Assembly: GCF_000735435.1 (NCBI RefSeq)
Contig: NZ_JMPP01000040.1
Location: 1-36,821, forward strand
Direction of reading: 5' to 3'
DNA: 36,821 bases
Source of the DNA: Klebsiella planticola ATCC 33531
GTDB lineage: Bacteria; Pseudomonadota; Gammaproteobacteria; Enterobacterales; Enterobacteriaceae
Shown here piece after piece: positions 25,441-33,506 of the stretch; position 1 is the first letter of the stretch; every line of letters begins with the position of its first letter. The notes beneath the pieces were generated by a model. That model was not told the DNA's origin, made no database searches, and saw nothing but the letters and a program-made list of their open reading frames with translations. Made by a program: the position numbers and the translations under genes.

Positions 25441-25656
25441 TTAGAGTGGCCGTTCAAGGACGAACAGATAGGCCTCGCGCGACCAGAACAGTCCGGTTCT
25501 GCGGCGCTCCACGGACATCGTTTTGACTTCCCAGCCCTGCAGGGTGAACTCATTGAGAAAACGGCTCATTTTCTCCGGGTCAGCTTTCGCTTCGCCAAAA
25601 AACATGCTCCCCAGAATTCCCTCTTTGTACAGAACGACTCGACACTCTTTTTTCAT
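25441..25656 (-). CDS. DUF4177-like small protein (71 aa)
   Basis: A 71-residue cytosolic protein starting MKKECRVVLYKEGILGSMFF. The pattern of an N-terminal strand pair, a helix (DPEKMSRFLNEFTLQGWEVK) and a closing strand (SREAYLFVLERPL) fits the DUF4177 family. GGAG lies 8 nt before this ATG; an in-frame Met 12 codons upstream is less likely. Function unknown. It ends about 43 nt upstream of the mgtS PhoP box on the same strand and starts 53 nt from the end of ftrA, so read-through from ftrA is conceivable. Confidence 0.75.
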   Translation of the reverse strand: MKKECRVVLYKEGILGSMFFGEAKADPEKMSRFLNEFTLQGWEVKTMSVERRRTGLFWSREAYLFVLERPL

Positions 25657-25709
25657 CTGACAGGCTCCTTGCGTAATGACAGCGATCGGCAAACCATTGT
25701 GACCGCCTG

Positions 25710-26723
25710 CTACGATTTTACAACCGCAGCGGCAGAAAACTTCTTCCGGTATGCGGATGGGCTGATAGCGAACTGCTGGCGAAAATGGTGGCGCAGGGTG
25801 CCGGCATCGGCGAAACCGCTGAGTTCGGCGATTTTATCGATGCTGATGCGGCTATGGGTCAGATGCTGCTGCGCGCGCTGCAACCGCTCATCCAGCAGCC
25901 AGCGCGCAGGGGTCTTACCGGTCGCCGCCTGAAAACGGCGTAAAAAGGTGCGAGGACTCATCCCCGCCTGTTGCGCCAGCGACGCCACGGTATGGCTGGC
26001 GGCAAGATGCTGATGCAGATAATCAAACACCAGCCCCAGGCGCTGGCTTTCCCGCGCCTGGGCGACAGGGCGGACAACCTGCTGCGCCTGCGCGCCGTCG
26101 CGATGCGGAGAGACAACCAGTCGTCTGGCCACGGTATTGGCGGCGTCAATCCCATAATCCTCACGCACAAGGTGCAGGCACAGGTCGATGCCGGCGGCAC
26201 TGCCCGCGGAGGTCATCATGCCGTCAGAACCCACGTACAACACATCGGCGACCACATCAATCAGCGGGAAGCGCTGGCGCAGATTCTCCGTGTATCGCCA
26301 GTGCGTTGTCGCTCTGCGGCCATTGAGTAACCCGGCCGCCGCGAGAACAAATACGCCGGAGCAGATTGAGATAATCCGACAGCCGCGCGCATGGGCGGCG
26401 GCTAAGGCATCGCACAGCGCCGCCGGGACCGGGGCATCGATTCCGCGCCAGCCGGGAACCACGATAGTCTGCGCATCCTGAAGCAAATTCATGCCGCCGT
26501 CGGTCATCAGCCGGATACCACCGGTAGCCCGTAGCTCACCGTCATCGACGGCGGCGACCGCGAACTGGTACCAGCGATCGCCCATTTCCGGGCGGGGAAG
26601 ACCAAAGATCTCCACCGCGATACCAAACTCAAAGGTGCACAGGCCATCGTAGGCCAGCACAACGACCTTATGGTGTGACAACGTCACGGGAGGATTTGTC
26701 AGGATTTCAACGTTTTCTGTCAT
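25710..26723 (-). CDS. ftrA: FtrA/GlxA-type AraC-family regulator
   Basis: A 337-residue regulator. Residues 20-180 are a DJ-1/PfpI-like class I glutamine amidotransferase domain (VVVLAYDGLCTFEFGIAVEI, then IISICSGVFVLAAAGLL, which keeps the Cys of the nucleophile elbow). Residues 230-330 are an AraC double helix-turn-helix (TVASLAQQAGMSPRTFLRRF and SIDKIAELSGFADAGTLRHHF). This matches the FtrA type of GlxA regulators. The start is ambiguous: the Met at 26723 (MTENVEIL) leaves 68 bp for divergent promoters, while the Met at 26756 leaves only 35; neither has a clear ribosome site. It is divergent from a rhodanese gene, a likely partner. Confidence 0.85.
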   Translation of the reverse strand: MTENVEILTNPPVTLSHHKVVVLAYDGLCTFEFGIAVEIFGLPRPEMGDRWYQFAVAAVDDGELRATGGIRLMTDGGMNLLQDAQTIVVPGWRGIDAPVPAALCDALAAAHARGCRIISICSGVFVLAAAGLLNGRRATTHWRYTENLRQRFPLIDVVADVLYVGSDGMMTSAGSAAGIDLCLHLVREDYGIDAANTVARRLVVSPHRDGAQAQQVVRPVAQARESQRLGLVFDYLHQHLAASHTVASLAQQAGMSPRTFLRRFQAATGKTPARWLLDERLQRAQQHLTHSRISIDKIAELSGFADAGTLRHHFRQQFAISPSAYRKKFSAAAVVKS

Positions 26724-26763
26724 GGTTGCCGGCAGAGGATAAGTGAGCGGATTCATTAAATTA

Positions 26764-26773
26764 GTGGTACCAC
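26764..26773. promoter_or_regulatory. Perfect palindrome upstream of the rhodanese gene
   Basis: GTGGTACCAC, 18 nt before the rhodanese start, in the ftrA-rhodanese space. A binding site is possible but short. Confidence 0.35.
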
Positions 26774-26791
26774 AGACAAGGAGAATACGCC

Positions 26792-27184
26792 ATGAGTGTT
26801 GTAACCGCTTTTACCCCCGCCGCTTGCGCCGACGCTGCCGCCTGGTTCCGGCATAAACTGAGTTTTGAAACCGACTGCGCGGATGTCTACAGCGCGATGC
26901 GCGACGGGGCGTGCGATTTTGTACTGCTGCACGTCGTCGGCAGTGCGGAGACCTTTGCCCGACGGCATCTGCCTGGAGCGCTGCATTTGCCGCATCGCCT
27001 GATCGATGCCGGCCGCATGAGCGCGTGGCCAGCTGAGACGCTGTTCGTCGTCTATTGCGCCGGCCCCCACTGCAACGGTGCGGATATTGCCGCTCTCAAG
27101 CTGGCTGAACTGGGGCGTCCGGTCAAAATGATGCTCGGCGGCCTCACCGGCTGGCAGGACGAGGGGCTGCCTTTCGCCGACTAA
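26792..27184 (+). CDS. Single-domain rhodanese (sulfurtransferase)
   Basis: A 130-residue rhodanese-like protein. The active-site loop begins at Cys89 (FVVYCAGPHCNGADIAALKL), followed by the usual helix; a second Cys lies at 94. The earlier strands LLHVVGSAETFARRHLPGAL give the CDC25/rhodanese substrate-approach motif RRHLPGA. It probably moves sulfane sulfur, possibly in cyanide or thiol stress. AGGAG lies 8 nt before the ATG. It is divergent from ftrA, and an imperfectly T-less hairpin follows. Confidence 0.87.
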   Translation: MSVVTAFTPAACADAAAWFRHKLSFETDCADVYSAMRDGACDFVLLHVVGSAETFARRHLPGALHLPHRLIDAGRMSAWPAETLFVVYCAGPHCNGADIAALKLAELGRPVKMMLGGLTGWQDEGLPFAD

Positions 27185-27190
27185 CTCACT

Positions 27191-27218
27191 GCGGCCGGTT
27201 CTGCGGGTAGCCGGCCGC
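27191..27218 (+). repeat. Inverted repeat after the rhodanese gene
   Basis: GCGGCCGG and CCGGCCGC pair perfectly across 12 nt, 7 nt past the stop codon. No T-run follows, so termination is uncertain. Confidence 0.55.
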
Positions 27219-27222
27219 TAAA

Positions 27223-27235
27223 TGAATTTATTTCA
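27223..27235 (+). promoter_or_regulatory. MetR box upstream of the MetE-like gene
   Basis: TGAA-TTTAT-TTCA is a perfect match to the MetR consensus TGAA-N5-TTCA. A MetJ-like AGAAGTCT (seven of eight bases of AGACGTCT) lies at 27304-27311. Both precede the MetE-like gene at 27374. Confidence 0.65.
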
Positions 27236-27373
27236 TGTCCGATGAATTTTTCTCGTTTGCCGCTGACGGCAGTGCATGACAGTATCTGGACATATAGCCA
27301 TCCAGAAGTCTAAAATTCAAATAATGAACTATCACGGCAGGCAACTAATTGTGCTTACCGCTAAGGAGACACC

Positions 27374-28477
27374 ATGCAACGTCAACAGGCCCCGTTCCGC
27401 GCAGATATCGTCGGCAGTTTTTTACGTCCAGAGGCAATAAAGGTCGCGCGTCAGCAGCTTGCCGAAGGCGCCATCGATGCACAACAGCTGCGCCAGATTG
27501 AAAATGATGCTATCCGCCAGCTGGTCAGGCAGCAGTGTGATTGCGGGCTGCACGTGGTGACCGACGGCGAATTTCGCCGCGCGTGGTGGCACTTCGATTT
27601 CTTCGATGGTTTAGAAGGCGTTGAACGCTACGATTCCGACAAAGGGATCCAGTTCAACGGCGTGCAGACCAAAGCACACGGCGTTCGCGTCATCGGTAAA
27701 CTGGCGTTTGGCGATCATCCGATGCTGGAAGATTTTCGTTTTCTGAAAAGCGTCAGCGGCGAAGCGCAGCCGAAGATGACCATTCCAAGCCCGAGCGTGC
27801 TCCATTTCCGCGGCGGGCGTAAAGATATTGATGCCACGGTTTATCCGGACCTCGCCGACTATTTCGACGATCTGGCGACCACCTGGCGTGATGCCATTCG
27901 CGCCTTCTATGATGCCGGCTGCCGCTATCTGCAGCTCGATGATACCGTCTGGGCCTATCTGTGTTCCGATGAACAACGTCAGCAGGTGCGCGATCGCGGC
28001 GACGATCCTGACGCGCTGGCCAAAACGTACGCCCGGGTGCTGAATAAGGCTCTGGAAGGCAAACCGGACGATTTGACCATCGGCCTGCACGTTTGTCGCG
28101 GGAACTTCCGTTCCACCTGGATCTCGGAAGGCGGCTATGAGCCGGTTGCCGAGGTGCTGTTTGGCGGGGTCAACGTCGATGCCTTCTTCCTCGAGTATGA
28201 TAATGACCGCTCCGGCGATTTCGCCCCGCTGCGCTTTATCCGTCCGGGCAAGCAGCAGGTCGTGCTGGGATTAATCACCACCAAAAACGGCGAGCTGGAA
28301 AACCCGGAGGGAGTGAAAGCGCGTCTGCAGGAGGCCGCGCAGTATGTTGCTCTGCAGCAGATTTGCCTCAGTCCGCAGTGTGGCTTCGCCTCGACCGAGG
28401 AGGGGAACGCGCTGACGGAACCCCAGCAGTGGGATAAAGTCCGCCTGGTCACCGGGATCGCCGCTCAGGTCTGGTAA
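27374..28477 (+). CDS. MetE-like cobalamin-independent methyltransferase (YxjG/YxjH type)
   Basis: A 367-residue protein equal to the catalytic C-terminal barrel of methionine synthase MetE, without its N-terminal domain. The zinc ligands are visible: His and Cys in GLHVCRGNF, Glu in AFFLEYDND and Cys in LSPQCGFAS. The N-terminus FRADIVGSFLRPEAIK (DxVGSxLRP) and the substrate loop QLDDTVWAYLC also fit. Members of this group make methionine from homocysteine with simpler methyl donors or act in sulfonate and thioether metabolism; the donor here is unknown. A strong AAGGAG lies before the ATG. MetR and weak MetJ sites upstream support a methionine link. Confidence 0.88.
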   Translation: MQRQQAPFRADIVGSFLRPEAIKVARQQLAEGAIDAQQLRQIENDAIRQLVRQQCDCGLHVVTDGEFRRAWWHFDFFDGLEGVERYDSDKGIQFNGVQTKAHGVRVIGKLAFGDHPMLEDFRFLKSVSGEAQPKMTIPSPSVLHFRGGRKDIDATVYPDLADYFDDLATTWRDAIRAFYDAGCRYLQLDDTVWAYLCSDEQRQQVRDRGDDPDALAKTYARVLNKALEGKPDDLTIGLHVCRGNFRSTWISEGGYEPVAEVLFGGVNVDAFFLEYDNDRSGDFAPLRFIRPGKQQVVLGLITTKNGELENPEGVKARLQEAAQYVALQQICLSPQCGFASTEEGNALTEPQQWDKVRLVTGIAAQVW

Positions 28478-28498
28478 CCGCTCTTCATAGCGCAGCGT

Positions 28499-28515
28499 TG
28501 CACCGTTTTGAGGCA
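28499..28515. promoter_or_regulatory. NtrC-like enhancer site upstream of urtA
   Basis: TGCACC-GTTTT-GAGGCA: one perfect NtrC half-site and one four-of-six half-site. It lies about 95 nt upstream of the predicted sigma-54 start point, a normal enhancer position. It is embedded in a longer inverted repeat, CAGCGTTGC (28493-28501) with GCAACGCTG (28513-28521). Confidence 0.5.
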
Positions 28516-28576
28516 ACGCTGCCTGTCTGTTTCTCTCCTGCCGCGCCGTCGCGCGCTTTCCCGCCGTCAGATAACC

Positions 28577-28591
28577 TGGCACCGTTTTTGC
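28577..28591 (+). promoter_or_regulatory. Sigma-54 promoter of urtABCDE
   Basis: TGGCAC-CGTTT-TTGC has the invariant GG and GC exactly 10 nt apart. The predicted start is near 28603, giving about a 50-nt leader before urtA. This fits nitrogen (NtrC) control of urea uptake. Confidence 0.85.
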
Positions 28592-28652
28592 CTTATCACT
28601 TCCGGATAGTCGTTCATTCATTTTTCGTTTTTGCGATTTTCAGGAGTGAATC

Positions 28653-29924
28653 ATGCAGCGTCGAACATTATTAAAAGCTTTCGCACTCTCCGCCTCTACC
28701 GTTCTCATGGGCTACTCTTTCCAGGTTTATGCCGCCGACACCATTAAAGTCGGGATTATGCATTCGCTCTCCGGGACCATGGCGATTTCTGAAACCCCGT
28801 TGAAAGACGTGGCGCTGATGGCGATTGACGACATTAACGCTAAAGGCGGCGTGCTGGGGAAAAAGCTCGAGCCGGTGGTTGTCGATCCCGCGTCAAACTG
28901 GCCGCTGTTCGCGGAAAAAGCCCGTCAGCTGCTAACCCAGGACAAGGTGGCGGCGGTCTTTGGCTGCTGGACATCGGTCTCGCGAAAATCGGTTCTGCCG
29001 GTTTTTGAAGAGCTGAACGGCCTGCTGTTCTATCCGGTACAGTACGAAGGCGAAGAGATGTCGCCAAACGTCTTCTATACCGGCGCGGCGCCGAATCAGC
29101 AGGCGATCCCGGCGGTGGAATACCTGCTGAGTGAAGATGGCGGCGGGGCGAAACGCTTCTTCCTGCTGGGCACCGATTACGTCTATCCGCGGACCACCAA
29201 CAAAATTCTGCGCGCCTTCCTGCATGCAAAAGGGATCCAGGATAAGGACATCGAAGAGGTCTATACCCCGTTCGGTTACAGCGATTACCAGACCATCGTG
29301 GCCAACATTAAGAAATTCTCCGCCGGCGGTAAAACGGCGGTGGTTTCTACCATCAACGGCGACTCCAACGTCCCGTTTTATAAAGAGCTGGCCAACCAGG
29401 GTCTGAAGGCCACCGATGTGCCGGTGGTGGCCTTCTCGGTCGGTGAAGAGGAGCTGCGCGGTATTGATACCAAACCGCTGGTGGGGAACCTGGCGGCGTG
29501 GAACTACTTTGAGTCGGTCGATAATCCGACCAACAAACAGTTCGTGGCGGATTACCGTGCCTATGCCAAAGCCCACAAGTTGCCAAACGCCGACACCGTG
29601 GTGACTAACGATCCGATGGAAGCCACCTGGGTTGGGCTGCACATGTGGGCCCAGGCGGTAACCAAGGCGGGGACCACCGATGTCGATAAGGTGCGGGCAG
29701 CGATGGCCGGCCAGACCTTCAACGCCCCTTCGGGCTTCACTCTGACCATGGACGCGACTAATCACCATCTGCACAAACCGGTGATGATTGGCGAAATCGA
29801 AAGCAACGGGCAGTTCAACGTCGTCTGGCAGACCGATAAGCCGGTGCGCGCCCAGCCGTGGAGCCCGTGGATCGCGGGCAACGATAAGAAACCCGATCAT
29901 CCAATAAAAACTGCCGCGAATTAA
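28653..29924 (+). CDS. urtA: Urea ABC transporter substrate-binding protein UrtA
   Basis: A 423-residue periplasmic urea receptor. A signal peptide (about residues 1-27) with twin Arg in MQRRTLLKAFALSAST suggests Tat or Sec export. The mature protein is a two-lobed periplasmic-binding fold related to AmiC and LivJ: KVGIMHSLSGTMAISETPLK, then GCWTSVSRKSVLPVFEE and LFYPVQYEGEEMSPNVFY, all hallmarks of UrtA. GGAG lies before the ATG. It heads the urtABCDE operon, behind a sigma-54 promoter; a structured 137-nt spacer follows before urtB. Confidence 0.95.
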   Translation: MQRRTLLKAFALSASTVLMGYSFQVYAADTIKVGIMHSLSGTMAISETPLKDVALMAIDDINAKGGVLGKKLEPVVVDPASNWPLFAEKARQLLTQDKVAAVFGCWTSVSRKSVLPVFEELNGLLFYPVQYEGEEMSPNVFYTGAAPNQQAIPAVEYLLSEDGGGAKRFFLLGTDYVYPRTTNKILRAFLHAKGIQDKDIEEVYTPFGYSDYQTIVANIKKFSAGGKTAVVSTINGDSNVPFYKELANQGLKATDVPVVAFSVGEEELRGIDTKPLVGNLAAWNYFESVDNPTNKQFVADYRAYAKAHKLPNADTVVTNDPMEATWVGLHMWAQAVTKAGTTDVDKVRAAMAGQTFNAPSGFTLTMDATNHHLHKPVMIGEIESNGQFNVVWQTDKPVRAQPWSPWIAGNDKKPDHPIKTAAN

Positions 29925-29934
29925 GCGCCTCTCT

Positions 29935-29999
29935 CCCGGGTGCGCATGCGTTGCCCGGGCGACATAAGTCGCCCCGGTAAGCGCCAGCGCCACCGGGGA
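29935..29999. repeat. REP-like/BIME-like hairpin cluster in the urtA-urtB spacer
   Basis: Three adjacent dyads: CCCGGG (29935-29940) with CCCGGG (29954-29959), GGGCGAC-ATAA-GTCGCCC (29957-29974), and CCCCGGT (29972-29978) with ACCGGGG (29992-29998). The last has the GGTAAGCGCCAGCGCCACCGG core typical of Klebsiella REP repeats, given here in two parts: GGTAAGCGCC and AGCGCCACCGG. It probably stabilises urtA mRNA relative to the permease genes. Confidence 0.7.
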
Positions 30000-30061
30000 T
30001 ATCCCGGAATCCCGCGCGACCCTCGTTAGCGTTAACGGGGAAATGACACAAGGAGATACTC

Positions 30062-31627
30062 ATGAGCACATGGCGCATAGTGGGGTATTACCTCGCGCTA
30101 CTGGTGATGATCGTGCCGTGGCGGGCGCAGGCAGCGGACGCGGATGATTTTGTGGCGGCCAACCGCACCCAACAGGCGCGCCTGCTGGAACAGTGGGCTG
30201 CCGCGCCGGACGCCCAGCGACTGCCGCTGCTGCGGGCGCTGAAAGCGGAAACCCTGGTGGCGGATGACAGTGGCCACGCCTTCAGCCAGCAGCAGGCGCT
30301 GGGAGCCGCGCACTCTCCACAAGGGGTGACAAAACCGGTTCGCCTCACCAACCGCCTGCGTAACCTGGTCGCCGGGGCATTGGCCACCCATCTGCTTGTC
30401 AGTGACAGTGTCACGGAAAGAGCGGCCGCCGTCAGAACGCTACAGCGGGAGGCTACGCCGGAAATGGCGGGGCTGTTGCAACAACGGTTGGCGGTTGAAA
30501 CCGATGAGGGCGTGAAAACGCAGCTGGACATTGCGCTGGCCCGTCTGCAGCTTGCCAGCCCGGACAGCGCCAGACGGCTGGCTGCCGTTGAGCAGCTCGG
30601 CCACTCGGTGGATCCGGATACCCAGGCGCTGCTGATTCCCTATACCGATCTTCAGCATGAGCCTGACGCCCGCGTGCGCGCTGCGGCGGCAAACAGCCTG
30701 AGTCAGATTAAACAGCGTCTGCTGCTCGGCGATATTCTCGGCCAGGCGTTTATGGGGCTGTCGCTGGGGTCGGTTCTGCTGCTGGCGGCGCTGGGGCTGG
30801 CCATCACCTACGGGTTGCTGGGCGTCATCAATATGGCGCACGGCGAGATGCTGATGATTGGCGCCTATAGCTGCTGGTTGGTCCAGCAGGCGCTGGCCCA
30901 GCTGGCGCCGCAGTGGCTGGCTTTTTATCCGCTGGTCGCGCTGCCGGTCGCCTTCCTGATAACCGGCGGCATCGGCATGGCGCTGGAACGCACTATCATT
31001 CGTCATCTCTATGGTCGCCCGCTGGAGACGCTGCTGGCTACCTGGGGGATTAGCCTGATGCTGATCCAACTGGTGCGCATGCTGTTCGGCGCCCAGAACC
31101 TGGAAGTGGCCAACCCGGCCTGGCTCTCCGGCGGTCTGCAGGTTTTGCCGAACCTGATCCTGCCGTGGAACCGCCTGGCGGTGCTGGGCTTTGTGCTGCT
31201 GGTGCTGTTCTTCACCTGGTTAATTCTCAATAAAACCCGCTTAGGCATGAACGTACGGGCGGTGACGCAGAACCGGGCGATGGCGGCCTGCTGCGGCGTG
31301 CCGACCGGGCGCGTGGATATGCTGGCGTTTGGTCTCGGTTCGGGTATCGCCGGGCTGGGTGGGGTGGCGCTGTCGCAGCTGGGTAACGTCGGCCCGGAGC
31401 TGGGACAAGGTTATATCATCGACTCCTTCCTGGTGGTGGTGCTCGGCGGCGTCGGCCAGCTGGCGGGGAGCGTGGTGGCCGCCTTGGGCCTCGGCATCTT
31501 CAACAAAATCCTTGAACCTCAGCTCGGGGCGGTGTTGGGCAAGATCCTGATCCTGGTGCTGATCATCCTGTTTATTCAGAAACGTCCGCAGGGGCTGTTT
31601 GCCTTAAAAGGGAGGGTTATTGACTGA
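30062..31627 (+). CDS. urtB: Urea ABC transporter permease UrtB
   Basis: A 521-residue inner-membrane permease. It has a signal-like first segment, then a long extracytoplasmic helical region (about residues 27-225) with repeat-like ATEMAGLLQQRL-type segments, followed by a LivH-type permease domain (FMGLSLGSVLLLAALGLAIT, then GLLGVINMAHGEMLMIGAYS) with about eight helices. The long N-terminal part is normal for proteobacterial UrtB. AAGGAG lies before the ATG. It overlaps urtC by one base in ATGA form, so they are translationally coupled. Confidence 0.94.
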   Translation: MSTWRIVGYYLALLVMIVPWRAQAADADDFVAANRTQQARLLEQWAAAPDAQRLPLLRALKAETLVADDSGHAFSQQQALGAAHSPQGVTKPVRLTNRLRNLVAGALATHLLVSDSVTERAAAVRTLQREATPEMAGLLQQRLAVETDEGVKTQLDIALARLQLASPDSARRLAAVEQLGHSVDPDTQALLIPYTDLQHEPDARVRAAAANSLSQIKQRLLLGDILGQAFMGLSLGSVLLLAALGLAITYGLLGVINMAHGEMLMIGAYSCWLVQQALAQLAPQWLAFYPLVALPVAFLITGGIGMALERTIIRHLYGRPLETLLATWGISLMLIQLVRMLFGAQNLEVANPAWLSGGLQVLPNLILPWNRLAVLGFVLLVLFFTWLILNKTRLGMNVRAVTQNRAMAACCGVPTGRVDMLAFGLGSGIAGLGGVALSQLGNVGPELGQGYIIDSFLVVVLGGVGQLAGSVVAALGLGIFNKILEPQLGAVLGKILILVLIILFIQKRPQGLFALKGRVID

Positions 31628-32700
31628 TGAGCCAACCAATTACCTTAACATTAGCGCGTAAGGCGCCGCGGCCGCTGCAATGGCTCGGCGTGCTCCTGGT
31701 GCTGGGGTTGCTGAGTATGCCGTTTCTGGCGCTGCTGCCGCAATCGCATCCGCTGGCGGTCTCCACCTGGCTGCTGACCCTGAGCGGTAAAATCCTCTGT
31801 TACGCCATTGTCGCCGTTGCGTTGGATCTGGTCTGGGGCTACGCCGGTATGCTGTCGCTGGGCCACGGCATCTTTTTCGCCCTCGGCGGCTATGCGATGG
31901 GGATGTATCTGATGCGCCAGGCGGCGGGCGACGGTCTGCCGGCATTCATGTCTTTTCTGTCGTGGAGCGAGCTGCCGTGGTTCTGGTGGGGAACGCAGCA
32001 CTTTGCCTGGGCGATGCTGCTGGTGGTGCTGGTTCCGGGGCTGCTGGCGCTAGTCTTCGGCTGGTTTGCTTTCCGCTCTAAAATCAAAGGTGTCTACTTC
32101 TCGATTATGACCCAGGCGTTGACCTACGCCGGCATGCTGCTCTTTTTCCGTAACGAAACCGGTTTTGGCGGCAACAACGGTTTTACCGGATTCACCACGC
32201 TGCTTGGCTATTCCGTTACCGCGACCACCACGCGGGCAGCGCTATTTATGGTCACGGTTTTACTGCTGCTGCTGACGTTAGGGATCGGTTATCTGCTGGC
32301 GCAGAGTAAATTCGGCCGGATCCTGACGGCGGTGCGTGATGCGGAAAACCGGCTGATGTTCTGCGGATACGATCCGCGCGGATTTAAGCTGCTGGTGTGG
32401 ACGCTGTCGGCGGTGCTGTGTGGCCTGGCAGGCGCACTGTACGTGCCTCAGGTGGGCATTATTAACCCCAGCGAAATGTCGCCGACCAACTCCATTGAAG
32501 CGGCTATTTGGGTGGCGCTGGGTGGACGCGGCACCTTAATTGGTCCGGTTCTTGGCGCCGGGCTGGTGAACGGGGCGAAGAGCCTGTTCACCGTCACGAT
32601 GCCGGAGTACTGGCAGCTGTTCCTTGGTCTGATTTTTATCATTGTGACCCTGTTTTTACCTCGCGGGGTTATTGGCCTGCTACGCAAAGGAGACCGCTAA
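31627..32700 (+). CDS. urtC: Urea ABC transporter permease UrtC
   Basis: A 357-residue LivM-type permease with ten or so hydrophobic helices. The conserved permease motifs are GYAGMLSLGHGIFFALGGYA and TGFGGNNGFTGF, and the EAA-like loop AVRDAENRLMFCGYDPRGFK faces the ATPases. ATG at 31627 overlaps the urtB stop (TGATG), and its own stop overlaps the urtD start (TAATG). It forms the heterodimeric channel with UrtB. Confidence 0.95.
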   Translation: MSQPITLTLARKAPRPLQWLGVLLVLGLLSMPFLALLPQSHPLAVSTWLLTLSGKILCYAIVAVALDLVWGYAGMLSLGHGIFFALGGYAMGMYLMRQAAGDGLPAFMSFLSWSELPWFWWGTQHFAWAMLLVVLVPGLLALVFGWFAFRSKIKGVYFSIMTQALTYAGMLLFFRNETGFGGNNGFTGFTTLLGYSVTATTTRAALFMVTVLLLLLTLGIGYLLAQSKFGRILTAVRDAENRLMFCGYDPRGFKLLVWTLSAVLCGLAGALYVPQVGIINPSEMSPTNSIEAAIWVALGGRGTLIGPVLGAGLVNGAKSLFTVTMPEYWQLFLGLIFIIVTLFLPRGVIGLLRKGDR

Positions 32701-33497
32701 TGCAACCGGATGAAGGCCTGTTTACCCGCCAGCAGCCCACGGACCGCTTTCGCGCGCAGACCGACCCGGTACTGGAGCTGGAGAACATCAACGTCAATTT
32801 TGATGGTTTCCAGGCGCTGACGGATCTCTCATTGCAGATTGGCGTGGGCGAACTGCGCTGCATTATCGGGCCGAACGGCGCCGGGAAAACGACGCTGATG
32901 GATGTCATTACTGGCAAAACCCGGCCGCAGAGCGGCAGGGCGCGCTATGACCAGTCCATCGACCTGCTCGGACTTGACCCTATCGCTATCGCCCGCCAGG
33001 GGATCGGTCGCAAGTTTCAGAAACCGACGGTGTTTGAGGCGCTGACCGTCGCTGAAAACCTTGAGCTGGCGCTGAAAGGCGATAAGTCGGTCTGGGCCAG
33101 CCTGCGGGCGCGGCTGAACGGCGAGCAGGAGGACCGCATCAGCGACATTTTGCGCCTGTTGCGTCTTGATGGCGAACGTACGCGCCCGGCGGGGCTGCTT
33201 TCTCACGGGCAAAAACAGTTTCTCGAGATCGGCATGCTGCTGGTTCAGGAGCCGCATCTGTTGCTGCTGGATGAGCCCGCTGCCGGGATGACCGATGCTG
33301 AAACCGAGTATACCGCCGAGCTGTTCCGCACCCTCGCCGGGCAACATTCCCTGATGGTGGTGGAGCACGATATGGGGTTCGTCGAAACTATCGCTGACCG
33401 GGTCACGGTGCTGCATCAGGGACAGGTGCTGGCAGAGGGCTCGCTGCGCGAGGTGCAGGCGAATGAGCAGGTGATTGAAGTGTATCTCGGTCGTTAA
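32700..33497 (+). CDS. urtD: Urea ABC transporter ATPase UrtD
   Basis: A 265-residue ABC ATPase (LivG type). The start is the ATG at 32700, which overlaps the urtC stop and follows GGAGA; an apparent upstream extension lies inside urtC in another frame. Walker A is GPNGAGKTT (from residue 57), the signature LLSHGQKQFLEIG, Walker B HLLLLDEPAAGM, and the H-loop MVVEHD. It pairs with UrtE to drive urea import. Confidence 0.95.
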   Translation: MQPDEGLFTRQQPTDRFRAQTDPVLELENINVNFDGFQALTDLSLQIGVGELRCIIGPNGAGKTTLMDVITGKTRPQSGRARYDQSIDLLGLDPIAIARQGIGRKFQKPTVFEALTVAENLELALKGDKSVWASLRARLNGEQEDRISDILRLLRLDGERTRPAGLLSHGQKQFLEIGMLLVQEPHLLLLDEPAAGMTDAETEYTAELFRTLAGQHSLMVVEHDMGFVETIADRVTVLHQGQVLAEGSLREVQANEQVIEVYLGR

Positions 33498-33506
33498 GGA
33501 GAGCGA

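Noticed and set aside
28932-29993. Minus-strand open frame of 353 codons
   Set aside because: It is antisense to urtA, with no ribosome site or family resemblance.
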